Origin: Apricaphanius iberus
Lineage: Eukaryota > Chordata > Actinopteri > Cyprinodontiformes > Aphaniidae
NCBI GenBank assembly: GCA_028564705.1
Contig: JAPXFQ010002904.1
Coordinates: 1,240,001 to 1,304,000, forward strand
Length of the DNA: 64,000 bases
Direction: 5' to 3'
This document shows positions 22,261 to 33,770 of the stretch, piece after piece; the first letter of the stretch is position 1; each line of letters opens with the position of its first letter. A program made the position numbers and the translations under genes. The notes under the pieces are model-generated. The model was not told the DNA's origin. It saw only the letters and a list, made by a program, of their open reading frames with translations, and made no database searches.

Positions 22261-25200
22261 CAAACTTAGAATCATCTCTCAAATAGGCCATTATTTGTTC
22301 CTAGAGATTAACAAGTTCCTCCTTGCACATTTCCTGTAGGTTATAGAATGGTTAGATTATAGAAAATAACAAATCGATTGTTAAAGCAGGAATTAAACAG
22401 GGATTAATGGATGCATGGTCAATGTGAAATGTCAAGTGGCAAACAAACCCATTTATAACCTGAAAAGGTGTCCATCAAGCATAAAAAATAACAAAGACTG
22501 GATGTTGGTGGCACTACATGTGCAGCAGCTGAGACGTGTACTATTAAGATAAACCAGAAAACTGTAGAATCGGTGTTGACTTGTTTTGGTTTTTAGAGAA
22601 GTGCTGAAAAGTCAAATTCACTGCGGGTTTCTCTTTTCTCTGTTGCACACTGGTACCCTTCCCCTCTCCACTGCTCTCTATCAGTTACTGGCTCTGAACA
22701 CGACCCGGAGCTTTTCCGAGAAAGGAGTTGTTTTTCAGTATGGACATAGTAGAAGCAATCTAATGAGTTTCTTTATCTCAGAATGAATTACATTGCTGAG
22801 TATCTGAACAGCTCTCTGGAGACTTTAGAGGCTTATGTACAATAAATAGAGTGATTCCATTGATTACTCAGTGGAAACGTGTCTTCTGTCCTTTTCAGGT
22901 CTTTTCTGACTAGTTTGGTCTTTGTGACAGTACCTTTTAGAACATATTCAGTTTCTTCGCACACATTTTCTCCCCATTGGTCCTGCATCATCTTGATGCT
23001 CATCACCCTTACATCATTGTCTTTACAGTCTTTTCCCCTAAGATGGAGCTCAGCGAGAATTCATCAAATATATTGACTCACCTAATGTTTAAAGTTTCCA
23101 CTAGCAATCCATGTATTAGACTATACCTGCTCTCACTTTGCTATCATGTTACTGTTAGCACACACTATATAGATCCATTTTGTCCTCAGAGAGGTATACT
23201 TAGAACGATATCATCAAATGGGCTTCTCCTGGATGATCACAGCACAGATCCTCTAATCACCAATATACTGGATCTGAAAAGTGCTGCAACCGGAGACCTT
23301 AAAGGTGTCTCATGGCTCCAAGACATTACGTATCATCCAAAACTGTGAGCTTTCACACGATTTAAACCATCACCAACCACTGTGCGTTTCTGAATGGAAT
23401 GCTCATGGCCTTAACTACAAACAGCTTAAACTGTAGCAGATAAAACCATAGAGAACACCAGCAGAGGCATGATGGATCACAGTCTAAGGGGCTGGACTGG
23501 TGGAAAATGGCTTCCAGTTTGCTTTAAGAGTCAATGAAGAGAACTTAAGAATTTATACTTGCATCAATGAAGGCTGTAGGAGCCAAGTGTGTTTTATTTT
23601 CTGTCTGTATACCTGAGAGGAAGCTTGGCCTCAACTGATTGGTTTATTTGATTGTGGAAGCACCAGCCTACTTAAGCCAATGCAGATCAGACTCCGGTGT
23701 TGCTGAGACGGGACAAACAGTTTTTTTACTGTTTGGCGAGGACTGTGGCTGTATGTAAAGAACTGTGCGGACGGTCATTGGGGCAAGTAACGCATTCATT
23801 GTAAACCACTTTAATTGCAGTAAATGGATCCTGGACATTGTGAAAGAAGACAAAATAATAAACATAATCAGAAATAAACACAAGTTGCAATTCCTTTAAA
23901 CACACGTAAAGACCACCACCCGCATCAGTAACCAGTAGTACCAGTGTATAGCGCATTGGCGCTACAAGGGCTATGCTTTCCAATAAAAATACATTACAGA
24001 ATAACCGTACATTTTGAAACACCATGTTAGCTCATCAACACCAGGCACCAAAAAGAACACCTTCCCTGCTGGATTGCACAGTAAACCTAATTACTTCCTC
24101 TTTGTCAGCTTGTAACTTCCTAATGGAAAGAATCTATATGAGGATAAATGCACATATTTGAAACCTGTATGCAGTTTATATGCACATATATGCTGCCTAA
24201 ATACAGTATATCTGTGCATACATAATATAGATGTGCATATATGCTGCCTATATACAGCATATATGATAATATATATGCCGCATACATGTGCATATAGACC
24301 AGATATAAGCCAAAATAAGGTGCATCCATAGGTAGCTCCTGGAGCTAATGGTTAAACTCCTCAAACTCAGAACGCATCCGAAGAATGGGGTGTATCCATA
24401 AACAGCGCTAATGCAGCAGAAGTCGATGTTGTAGCTTTAAGCAAATAAAGCCAAGCCACTCTCTCAATAAGATCCCTCATAGTTCAGAATGTCTGTCAAC
24501 AGAAGAAGCCCCGCCCACGCCCTCTTTTTTTGCTCAGAAGTGGCAGACTTTGCAAGCTTCGCAAGCTTCAAAATAGAAGTGTCAAACTAGATGCTTTGTG
24601 AGCTTTGCTTGACGCTGACAAAACCTGTGGTCTGAACGCAGCATAAGCCCTATGCGTGCTTATTAGATATGTCTCCTATATAGCTCATGGCAGGCTCTGG
24701 AGATTTATCTCACATTAGCAACTGCCATACAATATGCCTTGCTCATATTTTTTTTATTATCAAATTAATAACTGTATATTTGTCTATGGTCCATTCCAAA
24801 AAAAAGCATGCAATTTGCACACTTGAAGGTCTCCCAGTTGTACTCGAAGTTTGAAGTGGACCGAGTGGAAGGGAATGGTGAGAGTACAGCCCCCTGTGGT
24901 GCTCCTGTGTGCCATAGGGGTCATGTATGCAGCTGACTGGGAGACAGCTGGAACGAAAGGATCACCTGTAAGTCTGACACTGTGATTCTAAATCAGTAAA
25001 CACCAGCTTGTTCCCTCCACGTCAGGGTTAAGTATCTGCCTCAAATATCTTGGTGTCTTGTGTTTACAAGTTCCGCTTTGATTTAAGTGAAGATGTCTAA
25101 AAATGCAAATATATATAAAAGACAGAATCCGAAACAAATTGTCTTTCTTTCTTATAAATATGTATAGTTTTTTTTAGAAAGAAACAACAAGGAGCAGCAA

Positions 25201-25589
25201 TATGAATTGCAGGAGTGAGCAGGAAACCTTTGCTCCATATTCCAAGTGTACAAGACCCTGACCTACATCTAGGTCTTGCCAAGTGAGCACTTTTAAAGTC
25301 TGACAAAGCCTATGTTTGGAGGTATGTGGGAGGACAGGTTGACAATGAATTTGCAGGAGTTAAGGCAGAAGCTCCTCTCTCTAGATTATATCATCAACAC
25401 AGCCTGCTTTTTCTGGCTGTTTTTTATTGAACTCGTTCTACATGTTTACAATTGTATAATCATTACTTTCTGTTTTAAATTATATTTTAAAAGCTACACT
25501 ACAGTGTTTTTACATAAATAGCCTTACTCTGTTGAAAAGCTCTCTTAAATAAGTTTTATAATAAAGTGGTCACATAAAAGTGAAAATGT
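22261..25589. other. no gene seen; includes a GCATATATG-rich tandem stretch
   Basis: No supported gene. At 24170-24300 a roughly 60-base unit (GCATATATGCTGCCTA then ATACAG(T/C)ATAT) is repeated imperfectly and gives several short ATAT/GCATATGC palindromes. The stretch 23570-23900 has a possible promoter-like look (ACCAGCCTACTTAAGCC) but no pairing LTR or TSD was found. Confidence 0.4.
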
Positions 25590-26140
25590 AATGAAATTGT
25601 TTAAATCTGCTTATCATGAACACACCATCGCCACTTTGACACACAGTGGTGGCAGAATCATGCTGTGGAGATATTTTTCTTTAACAGGGACAGGGAAGCT
25701 GGTCAGAGATGAAAGGAAGATAGAAGGAGCTACAGTAAATGAGGCTTACAAGAATAAAGCTCCATGTTCCCAAAGGACATAAAGCCAGAGCTACAAGGAA
25801 ATGGCTTAGGTCAAAGCTTATTAATCTATTAGAAGAGTGTAATCTATGTCCAGACCTAAATCCAATTGGGAGTCTGTGCCAATACTGGAAAATAGCTGCT
25901 CAGACATTATCTCTATTCAACTGTGCAGAACTTGAGCTATTTGCAAAGAAGTGATCTGAAAAGTTTGTAGACATAACCAAAGTACTTGCGGCTGGAATCA
26001 CAACTAAAAGTTTTTCTACACAGTATCAGAGGTGGCTACATACAAATAAACTACACACTTTCCATATTTTATCTCTAAAATGTTTTAGCATCGGCATCCG
26101 TCATGTTACCATTCACTTTATAGAAAACATAAACAATGAT
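25590..26140 (+). pseudogene. Tc1 transposase remnant with right inverted-repeat arm
   Basis: One frame reads LTHSGGRIMLWRYFSLTGTG, the conserved HGGGSIMxW block of Tc1 transposases. A second frame reads ARATRKWLRSKLINLLE and CPDLNPI, the block around the last catalytic residue, with the glutamate codon lost. Downstream, 25980-26140 resembles, in inverted orientation, the arm at 13155-13400. Several stops and frameshifts; inactive. Confidence 0.7.
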
Positions 26141-27880
26141 TATCAAGGGAGTCTTTATTGCTGCCCATAAAACATGCTTGGAAAAGCACAAAAGAGAGTT
26201 GTTGGTGCATAAATCTTCTTAAAAGCATTGAGTTAAATTTTGATTATAATCTTTTTAATGGTGGCACAACAAAACAAGACCCTTTAACAGAATTGATGAG
26301 GTGTGCTATTTCTCTTTTCAAATCTGAACTATTTCCACAACAGAGACTGATACATTTACAACACTTTACTGGGTTTAATGACTTCATAGCCTGACTTTTT
26401 ATTTTATTTTAAATGTTCTACTATTTTGCTGAGGGAACCGTATCAGCTCGTATAATGAGGGAATTGCAATAGCCTAACCTTAACTTGCATGAATTCAGAC
26501 ATTGCATCACATTTACCTGTCATTTCATCTAGATTTTCCCTGGCTCTAACACATTTTAATAGCAGTTCCAGACAAGTATATGTATTGCAGTAAATAGAGC
26601 CACTGTTATAGCTACATGCTGAAACAAAAAGCAGATCAGTTGTTGCTCATCCCACCACCCAGAACCTGAAAATGCTGCTTTGGCTCTAAACCTTTAGGAG
26701 CACTGGAGCTATTTTACCGTACATAATACTAGCTCGAAAGTGAGCTAGTTAGAAGCTGAGAGGTCCAGTTAAAATAGTCTAATGTAGATTCATACTGCCA
26801 TCTTGTGGCAAGAAATTAAACTGCTTCTTTAATTTAATCTACATAAAATTGTAAGAAAATGAAGACAAATAGTTTACCTAGCAAACATATAAAAGAAATC
26901 ACTTAGCTGTTTACATTTTTGTGTTTAAATTCTGATTTAGATTAAGGATGAGGCAGAAGTCTGGATTTTCATTTTCTTGATTTTATTATGACCAGTCTTG
27001 CACCTTGAGTCCCTTGCTACACACATTTGAAAAGTTGTATGTTTTTTTTGTTATATAGGCTATTAATTATAACAATAATATTAGCCACTCTAGACGTGGT
27101 AAATATTTGAACTTTCTTGCTTCATGATGTATTGAGATGTTGGTTCAGTATTTCTTCATAATATTTTTATCTACATGATGCCATTAATAAAACCCCAACC
27201 AATCATTGCCGAGATCCTGTAGCAAAACACCCCAACAAACATGATACTGCCGCTTCTGTACATCACAGTTAGTATGGAGTCTTCAGGCTTGTGAACGTTT
27301 CCTTTTATCTGTCACATGCAACAATAGTCATTAGGGCCAATGGTTTTAGCTTTAGTGATATCAGACCACATTACATGATTTCACATAAGAAAACAGCATG
27401 TTTGTGGTGTTGCCTTAAAATACACCCAGTTTTCCCTTAATTTTTCCTCAAATAGTATCATCTGGTTTTTCAAAAATGTTTAAAGGCAAGTGACTTCTTA
27501 GGCTACTTCAAAATTAGTGGAAAAGTAGTAGTGAAAAATTTTTAGTATCAAAATGCACATATATCATTGTGTATAAAAACGATCAGTCGAAACTAAATGT
27601 TAGGTGCTTCTTTATTTTATTCGAAAAGAAGCATTTCCATTATTTCCAAAATGAATGTGCCACTCACAACATGGTGGAAGCACCGACGTGTGGTTTCTAG
27701 TGACTCCTGCTGGTTTTTTACGTAATCTATTTCCCAACATGCTATGCAACCTCAGAGGAGTTGGAAACGGTTTAATGTTAACGGTTGAATTCTTAAGTTT
27801 TCATTTAAAGTAAATAGTTCAATCTTAGTTTTAAATAAGTTTTTTTAATATTCTAAAATCTCGAAAAAAATATACAATTA
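26141..27880. other. no gene seen
   Basis: AT-rich sequence without recognisable exons or RNA genes. A short hairpin, ACTAGCTC/GAGCTAGT, lies near 26729-26750. Confidence 0.4.
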
Positions 27881-27914
27881 AACCGTTAGTAAGACTGTAG
27901 AAGCATAGGCTTAC

Positions 27915-27923
27915 TATATAAAA
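27915..27923 (+). promoter_or_regulatory. TATA box of the Y RNA gene (Pol III type 3)
   Basis: TATATAAAA lies 32 to 24 bases upstream of the predicted RNA start at 27947, the spacing expected for gene-external Pol III promoters such as those of Y, U6 and 7SK RNA. A sequence at about 27880-27900 (AACCGTTAGTAAGACTGTAG) occupies the usual place of the proximal sequence element, but its match to a consensus was not tested. Confidence 0.65.
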
Positions 27924-27946
27924 ATATCAGCAACATCTCTGGTTTC

Positions 27947-28051
27947 GGTTGGTCCGAAGGTGGTGAGGTTTCAATTGATTGCTACAGTGAGTAACAGAAC
28001 CTCTACGTTTCTTCTCTCCCCTCCCTCACCGCCGGTATAGACTAACCTTTT
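27947..28051 (+). ncRNA. rny1: Y RNA (Y1-like), Ro60-binding small RNA
   Basis: Y RNAs are ~100-nt Pol III transcripts that bind Ro60 and La and are implicated in RNA quality control and DNA replication initiation. The sequence begins GGTTGGTCCGAAGGTGGTGA, the conserved 5' strand of vertebrate Y RNAs, and ends GACTAACC followed by TTTT (28048-28051), a Pol III terminator and La site. The ends form an 8-bp stem (27947-27954 with 28040-28047, one G.U). Next comes the small internal loop CGAA/GGTATA, then a 10-bp stem (27959-27968 with 28024-28033, one G.U), which contains the Ro-binding region. The loop carries CAATTGATTG and CAGTxAGTxACAGA, closest to Y1, followed by a pyrimidine-rich tract as in mammalian Y1/Y3. 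An upstream TATA box at the right distance supports a real gene rather than a retrocopy, as does the lack of an A-tail. The Y1 versus Y3 assignment is an inference. Confidence 0.88.
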
Positions 28052-29089
28052 GCAATCATCTGACCAACCTTTTATTAGATTATTTTACATTGTTACCACA
28101 CTTTACGGCAGTTAACTGCTGGTGTTAATACCGTAACTGTTAGTTAACAAGTTTGAGCTTTATTTCAATAAAAGTACGAGGTACTACTTTTCAGCATAAG
28201 CCAGTAGGCCAAACTGTTTCTTTTCTTTTTGAAAAATAAAAATAATTCAGCAGTTTCATAAGCTGATAAATTTATTTTTTTTACATTCGGACAAGGAGAT
28301 GACAGCTGATGCTAAAAGGGTTTGAAGTTAAATCTAATAAGAATACAGCCATTTTCGTCTATAAAAAAAATCAATAAAACTTATAGTCTGCTTCCTTAAA
28401 AATCACTAACTTGATTGAGAATATAGTGCCACACCTAAGATTGTGTTATAAACACAAAGTATATCATATAAAATTAAGTGTGCCTTTATACAGAGCCTTA
28501 TGGTGTATGTCTTTACACATTTTTCACATCTCTGGACTGAATTTGCTCTCGAAGTCATACTGGATGGAGGGCATCTGTTAAGCTTACCACAGATGGCAGG
28601 ATTATATTTACATCTTGATTAACTATATGAAGATACAAAAATACTTGATACTTTTCCAGTTGTGTCACTCATCTCTATTCTTATAAAAGAGCTCTGTGGG
28701 ACTCTCTGCTTGTGTTCCTTGGTCTTCATGATGCTGCTTCTTCATTAATATTCTCTAACAAACCTCTGAGGTCTTCACAGAAGGGCTGGATTTACATACA
28801 TTGGACACATGTGGATTTCGCTAACTGAATGAGTTCTGAAGGCAAACTACATTTTATTTAGAAATATCAGGGCAAATTACTGGATTTAATTTGTAAAATA
28901 AATACATGGAATCATGCATCATTGCGCTTCAAGATTATACAGCAAAATGTCTATCACATAAAACATGTTACTTTCATTTTAATTACTACATAGAATTTCA
29001 GATAAATAAATAAAACAGAAGAAGCTTAGTTTCTGCTTCAGCAGTTTTATAGTTGAAGAAATGAAACTACATCATGAGGAAAAATGTAA

Positions 29090-29095
29090 TTTATT
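29090..29095 (-). promoter_or_regulatory. possible pomp polyadenylation signal
   Basis: Minus-strand AATAAA lies about 255 bases past the pomp stop codon. It is the first canonical hexamer I noticed downstream; use is not proven. Confidence 0.35.
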
Positions 29096-29350
29096 AGAAA
29101 TATTAACCAGATTCAAACCACAAAAAGGACAAAAAAACCCTGTTTGAGTGACTGCCATAACCCACTGCCTCTGTTTAATTTACATCACCGCAATGATATG
29201 CCTCACGCCCACCTTCAGCCTAATACATGGCTGAAAACAAGTGTGTAGCAGCCCAGCTCATAAGTTCTGTCCTGGAATGAATGATAAAACATATCTGGAG
29301 AAAGTAACCTAAACATGTGTGGGGTTGTGTATTTCTCTTTCCAGCAGCTT

Positions 29351-31451
29351 TCACAGCAATCCGAGCTTGTATTCTACCATCAGGTGAGGCTCCCCCATCA
29401 CTTCATTCTGGGCTGGATCTGGAGAAAAAAAAACATGAACGTAATTACTGTTTATGGTACAAAGAGTTTAAGGACTGTGGCTCATTCTGAACCTCAAAGT
29501 AAAAGCTATAATAACTTAGTCATATAAGATATTGTTCTGCTTAAATCTGATTAGTTTTGTTCAGAGTAAAGTGTTCACTAGGGTAATAGAGTATATCTGC
29601 TCATGTGAACATAGCCTAAATGAGAGAGATGAGGGTCTCACCACAGAGGATGTCCTCAAAGCCGATAGACTCATCGCTTCCTCGCAGGGTGTCCAGAGCC
29701 AGGTTGGAGCTTGGCAAGAAGGGCAGACGCTGTATCTGGGGAAGAACGCACCTTTTATCAGGACTGAGAGACGAGGCTTAAAATTAAGACTTAAAGAAAA
29801 GAAGGGAAGTGAACAAGCGTGGGCTATCAAGTGTGCGGGCTGCCCGTACCTGTCTGGCTGCCCTGTACTCCATTTGCAACTTGAGTGGAGCGTGAAGACC
29901 CTGGATGTTTCTAAGCGTAGAGAAATTCATCTTGTCCTGGTTAAGCTGGAACTGCAAAGCACAGAGAGACACCGGAGTAAGCAGCCTGCTGGGAAACGGT
30001 ACCCTCTTTTGGCCAGACAGAGATTTAAGGAAAAGTGGTAAAAGCTAATGAGATGGATTAGCAGAGCTTCCAAGCTGCTGATTGTGTCATTAGCGTTTCC
30101 CTTACACATGCTTTACCATGACGCTCCGCCTCTGCTACAATCCAGGTGCCACGCCCACAAAATGCCAACCTGTAGGCTACATATTTTACTTTGCAAGTAT
30201 GCAATTTAACATCTATGTATGCTGTGTTGCAGACCTGCAAGGTTTTGGTAAATGTGATAAGAGTTATGACAGCATTTCATTTCCCTTTGAGATACATAAA
30301 GAAGTTTGGAATTTGAATATCTATAGTTTTCAAAATGTGGTAACCATTTTCATTTAAAAGTACTAAAATGTAATAGATAAAATATTTGAAAGGTAAATCC
30401 AAACAAACTGATGTACTGGACGACAGAGAACCAGAAACAAGAGTCTGCAGCTATTTCTGACATGTTCCATTTTTCTCTGAAGTTGGATCAGCTGGTAAAA
30501 CAAACCCACACCAACTAGGTTCCATTTCTTTCTTCAAAAACTAAAAGTATTTATCTGCAATCTCAGCAATATATCCAGTACAGATGTTGTATAACAAGTA
30601 CGATGTGTGTGTGTGTGTGTGAGAGAGAGTGAATTACATGCCACTCAACAGAAATGCAATTTATTTTTTGTTACAGCACATACAACTAAACTTCACATGA
30701 AGGGCAACAATATTGGATTTACAGATGAGAATTGGTTAGAAATCTCCAGCATTTTAACTTAATTAATCATTCCCACTTCAAACTTCTCAAGTTTAAACGT
30801 AAAAGTATAAACCAATCAAGCAGGGCAAGAGTTATAAAAAGTAGATTTTTTAAATCTTTTTTTAAAATCCCATGGTACAGCTGTTTAAAAAAAATATGAC
30901 ACAGAGAAAGCTTAGAATTTACTGAAACATTATTTCTTAAATGTGCAATACCTACTTTTCTAGGCAAAATTAACTCACTGTCAGGCTCCATCCAGTAACA
31001 AAGGCTGCTGAACGCAATTCGGCTGAACACAAAAATTAACTGAGTAAACCCAATTCTATTTAAAGTTAAAATGATGTTTTCAAAGTGTGATTGACAAATG
31101 GCTTTCAAAAAAACAAAAACTTCAAAATACCTCACAGCATCTCTGACAAGTTAGTGTAGAATAATGAAGGGTTTCTAAGTTGCTTGATTGAGAAAACACA
31201 TTTTCTGGCTAGTAGAGCAGTCAATGAGGGGGTCTGTGTAAGAGCTGGAGACATGAAGGGGAATTTAAAGGACACAAATTAAGTGTACTTACATTCTTTT
31301 CTGAAAGCTCCAGTGGGTGGCTTGGAAGAAGCTCATTCTTTACACTTGTGAAGCTGTTAAGGACAAAAAAATGGTCAAAACCATCGATAGACTGAATTAG
31401 TTACTTAAATATGGAAGCTCAGTTTGACAGATACAGCAAACGCATCAACAA

Positions 31452-31498
<47 letters not shown>

Positions 31499-31943
31499 GT
31501 TGAACTATATCTCTCAGTTTCTTACCCGCTCCGTAGAGAGTCCTGCACCCCATAAGCTCCCTGTGGACACAGTCCTGCCACAGGTACGCTGTCTTTGAGC
31601 TGAGAACGGAGTCCGCGGCTGTTCTGTGATACACACACAGATAGAAAACATGCCCAGGCTTAAATTCTGCTCACTACAAATCAATACGAACTTCATCATG
31701 CACACGGAATTGAGTTTAAATGACAAAAACCAGGAAAACCTTATAGCTAACATTAGCGCTAACTTAGCATTAGCTCGAGTGACTAATCAAATCCACCAGT
31801 CTGTTCTAGAGCACAACCAGAAAACACGCTACAAATGCGATCCATTGTAACATAAAAAAAAACTAAATAAAAAAATACATAAGGCTTTTGAACTTTTTTA
31901 GACCTAAATGTAAAAATATGACATAAATATGCTACCATACCAT
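29351..31943 (-). CDS. pomp: proteasome maturation protein (POMP/UMP1), six exons
   Basis: POMP is the chaperone that guides 20S proteasome half-mer assembly, helps beta-subunit incorporation at the ER and becomes the first substrate of the finished proteasome. Exons on the minus strand are 31941-31943 (ATG only), 31526-31623, 31293-31353, 29850-29951, 29642-29735 and 29351-29418. All have GT donors and AG acceptors and consistent phases, and total 426 nt = 141 residues, the length of the human protein. Recognised signatures are SVKNELLPSHPLELSEKN (exon 3), FQLNQDKMNFSTLRNIQGL (exon 4), SNLALDTLRGSDESIGFEDI (exon 5) and MGEPHLMVEYKLGLL at the C-terminus (exon 6). No frameshift or stop is present, so the gene looks functional. 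One oddity is Cys at residue 119 where human has Asn, created by TGT beside the exon 5 donor. Intron 3 is the longest at about 1.3 kb. Confidence 0.96.
30604..30629. repeat. (GT)n(GA)n microsatellite in a pomp intron
   Basis: A run of GT units passes into GA units. Confidence 0.85.
31456..31495. repeat. (AT)n microsatellite in a pomp intron
   Basis: About twenty AT units close to the exon 2 donor side of the intron. Confidence 0.95.
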
Positions 31944-32040
31944 TGTGTCTTCTTGGCTTACACTTTCCTTCTGATACGCTCGTATATCCGCCTACGTCAT
32001 CTAATGAAAACGACACATCCGGTAGTAACTCCGCCCCTAC
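31944..32040 (-). promoter_or_regulatory. putative pomp core promoter
   Basis: Immediately upstream of the pomp ATG, in locally CpG-containing DNA, are a GC box (GGGGCGG on the minus strand, 32031-32037), an ETS-like CCGGAT (32017-32022) and a CRE/ATF-like TGACGT (31994-31999). No TATA box is seen, which fits a housekeeping gene. Transcription start not determined. Confidence 0.45.
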
Positions 32041-32227
32041 AAGCTGCTCCATTATGCATCAAATGTTTCCACGGGATTTTGTGGTGTAGTCTTCAAACTC
32101 TTTACCTGAATTAAATTCCGTTTTGATCACATGAAATGAAGACAAACTCACGACACAGTTCAGACAACATGGTGATAGTTTGACAGTGAAGAAGTCAAAT
32201 ACTTTACTGACACTGCTTTTATACAAC

Positions 32228-32299
32228 GGGGGTATAGCTCAGTGGTAGAGCATTTGACTGCAGATCAAGAGGTCCCCGGTTCAAATCCGGGTGCCCCCT
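32228..32299 (+). tRNA. tRNA-Cys (GCA)
   Basis: A 72-nt cloverleaf: acceptor GGGGGTA (32228-32234) pairs with TGCCCCC (32292-32298) with U73 as discriminator, normal for cysteine tRNA. The D arm is GCTC/GAGC, the anticodon loop is CTGCAGA with anticodon GCA, and the T arm is CCCGG/CCGGG with TTCAAAT. The A box (TAGCTCAGTGG) and B box (GGTTCAAATCC) are intact. TTTT at 32301-32304 is the Pol III terminator. It reads away from pomp, whose start codon is about 285 bases away on the other strand. It looks functional rather than SINE-derived. Confidence 0.96.
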
Positions 32300-32300
32300 C

Positions 32301-32304
32301 TTTT
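32301..32304 (+). terminator. Pol III terminator of tRNA-Cys
   Basis: TTTT two bases after the discriminator base. Confidence 0.8.
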
Positions 32305-32595
32305 GGCTTGGCCTCAGTTTTTTACATTTTTAGTTTACATAGAAAACCTTACAGAATATTTTCACGATTTTATAACTAAAATGATCAAAAATGAGTTGTT
32401 GGATATTCAGCTCTAAACTGTTGTAGTAAGTTATGTACAATCAGTTTCATCATCGGTAGCCTACATTGAATTACATACTGTCCAGCCTTGTTTTTTCAGT
32501 CAAGTTTTCTCCTCCGTCTTTTAGTTCATTAGGTTTGGGCTGAATTGAAAAGCCTGGGATGATAGGCACTGAAGGCAGTCACCCTCGACCGGTGT

Positions 32596-33296
32596 GTGAA
32601 GGGCAGTTTTGGGAGTAATGCATTACAAAAGTAATAAGTTACAGGAATATATTACTTTTTTTAGTAACTGAGTAATGTAATGCATTACTTACAAAATACA
32701 CAGCAATATATGACTAGTTACAATTTCAGTAACTAGAGTTACTAAAGCATTTTAAATTGTTTTTCTGGCCATCTAATGCAACAGACCAAATCAAGCTGAA
32801 TGCGGTACAAAAAGATCCACCATCCACTTCCTGTTGCTTAAAACCAAAACATCAGAGAATCAGGACAACTGAGGAAAAGATTGACACACTGTTTTCCTAA
32901 CCATCTGTTTTAAGACTTCAGACATTGGAGTCTCATCTTTGTCAACCAATCTTTGTGATCAGCACTTTCAGCACCTTCTTTGATTAGATTTAACAAACAT
33001 TACCATGAAATAGAAGGCATGCAAAGGAACTACAGACTTAATTTTAATAAAATAGTGTTAAAACTACAGTATTTGTGGTGTGACACTTGTGTAAAATTTA
33101 AATTCATAAGTTACGGTGGTTAGAAGTGGTGGTAAATATTTAAGATATTTTACACGAAGTAACTTAAAGTACTGTAACTCAGTTACATTTTTAAGACAGT
33201 AATATGTAATGCGAACATATTACATTTTTGACATTGTAACTAGTAATGTGAAATGTATTACAGTTTCTTTGTAACTTTCCCAACAATGGTGAAGGG
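32596..33296. mobile_element. hAT-type MITE with 8-bp target duplication
   Basis: The element occupies 32604-33288 (685 bp). It is flanked by identical GTGAAGGG octamers at 32596-32603 and 33289-33296, the 8-bp duplication characteristic of hAT transposons. Ends are imperfect inverted repeats starting CAGTTTTGGGAGTAATGCAT on the left and, in reverse complement, CATTGTTGGGAAAGTTAC on the right. Inside each end are repeated AGTAATG(C/T)ATTAC-type palindromes. No transposase remains, so it depended on an autonomous hAT. Confidence 0.85.
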
Positions 33297-33770
33297 GTCC
33301 TAATTCCTAATGTTCTCCTCACAGCTGTTTTGGTAATGTGGTGGAGATTATTAATCAGCATCCTGAAAGGGGTCATAAAAGTCCTCTACCTCTGAGTTAT
33401 CGTCAGCAAATGTTTTTAATACTCGATTCACTGCGTTTGACAAGGGAATGGACTCTGGAAACCACATAATGAGAATAATTAAATAATATTCCATAAGAGT
33501 TAATGATCACACGTTCAATGTTACTTTATATAGTTGTAAAATACAATAAACTAATACGTTATATCACAACAATTCTCAAAAATGTCCTTCCTTATTAGTA
33601 ATATTAGTAATGTTTTTTTGTTTTTTTTACCAAGCTAGGGTCCCATTGTCCACTTTTGAGGAGTTTAAATTGAGCAGCATATATATTAAGTCGGAATTAA
33701 ATACCATACAAATCATACAACACAAATACTTTTTAAAGGATAAGAATCAACATTTTATTACAACCCTAAA

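Noticed and set aside
22977..23348. 123-codon plus-strand ORF
   Set aside because: No motif recognised; composition does not rule out chance and there is no splice or repeat context.
29532..30041. 169-codon plus-strand ORF
   Set aside because: It is antisense to pomp exons 4 and 5, whose splice sites and protein match are decisive.
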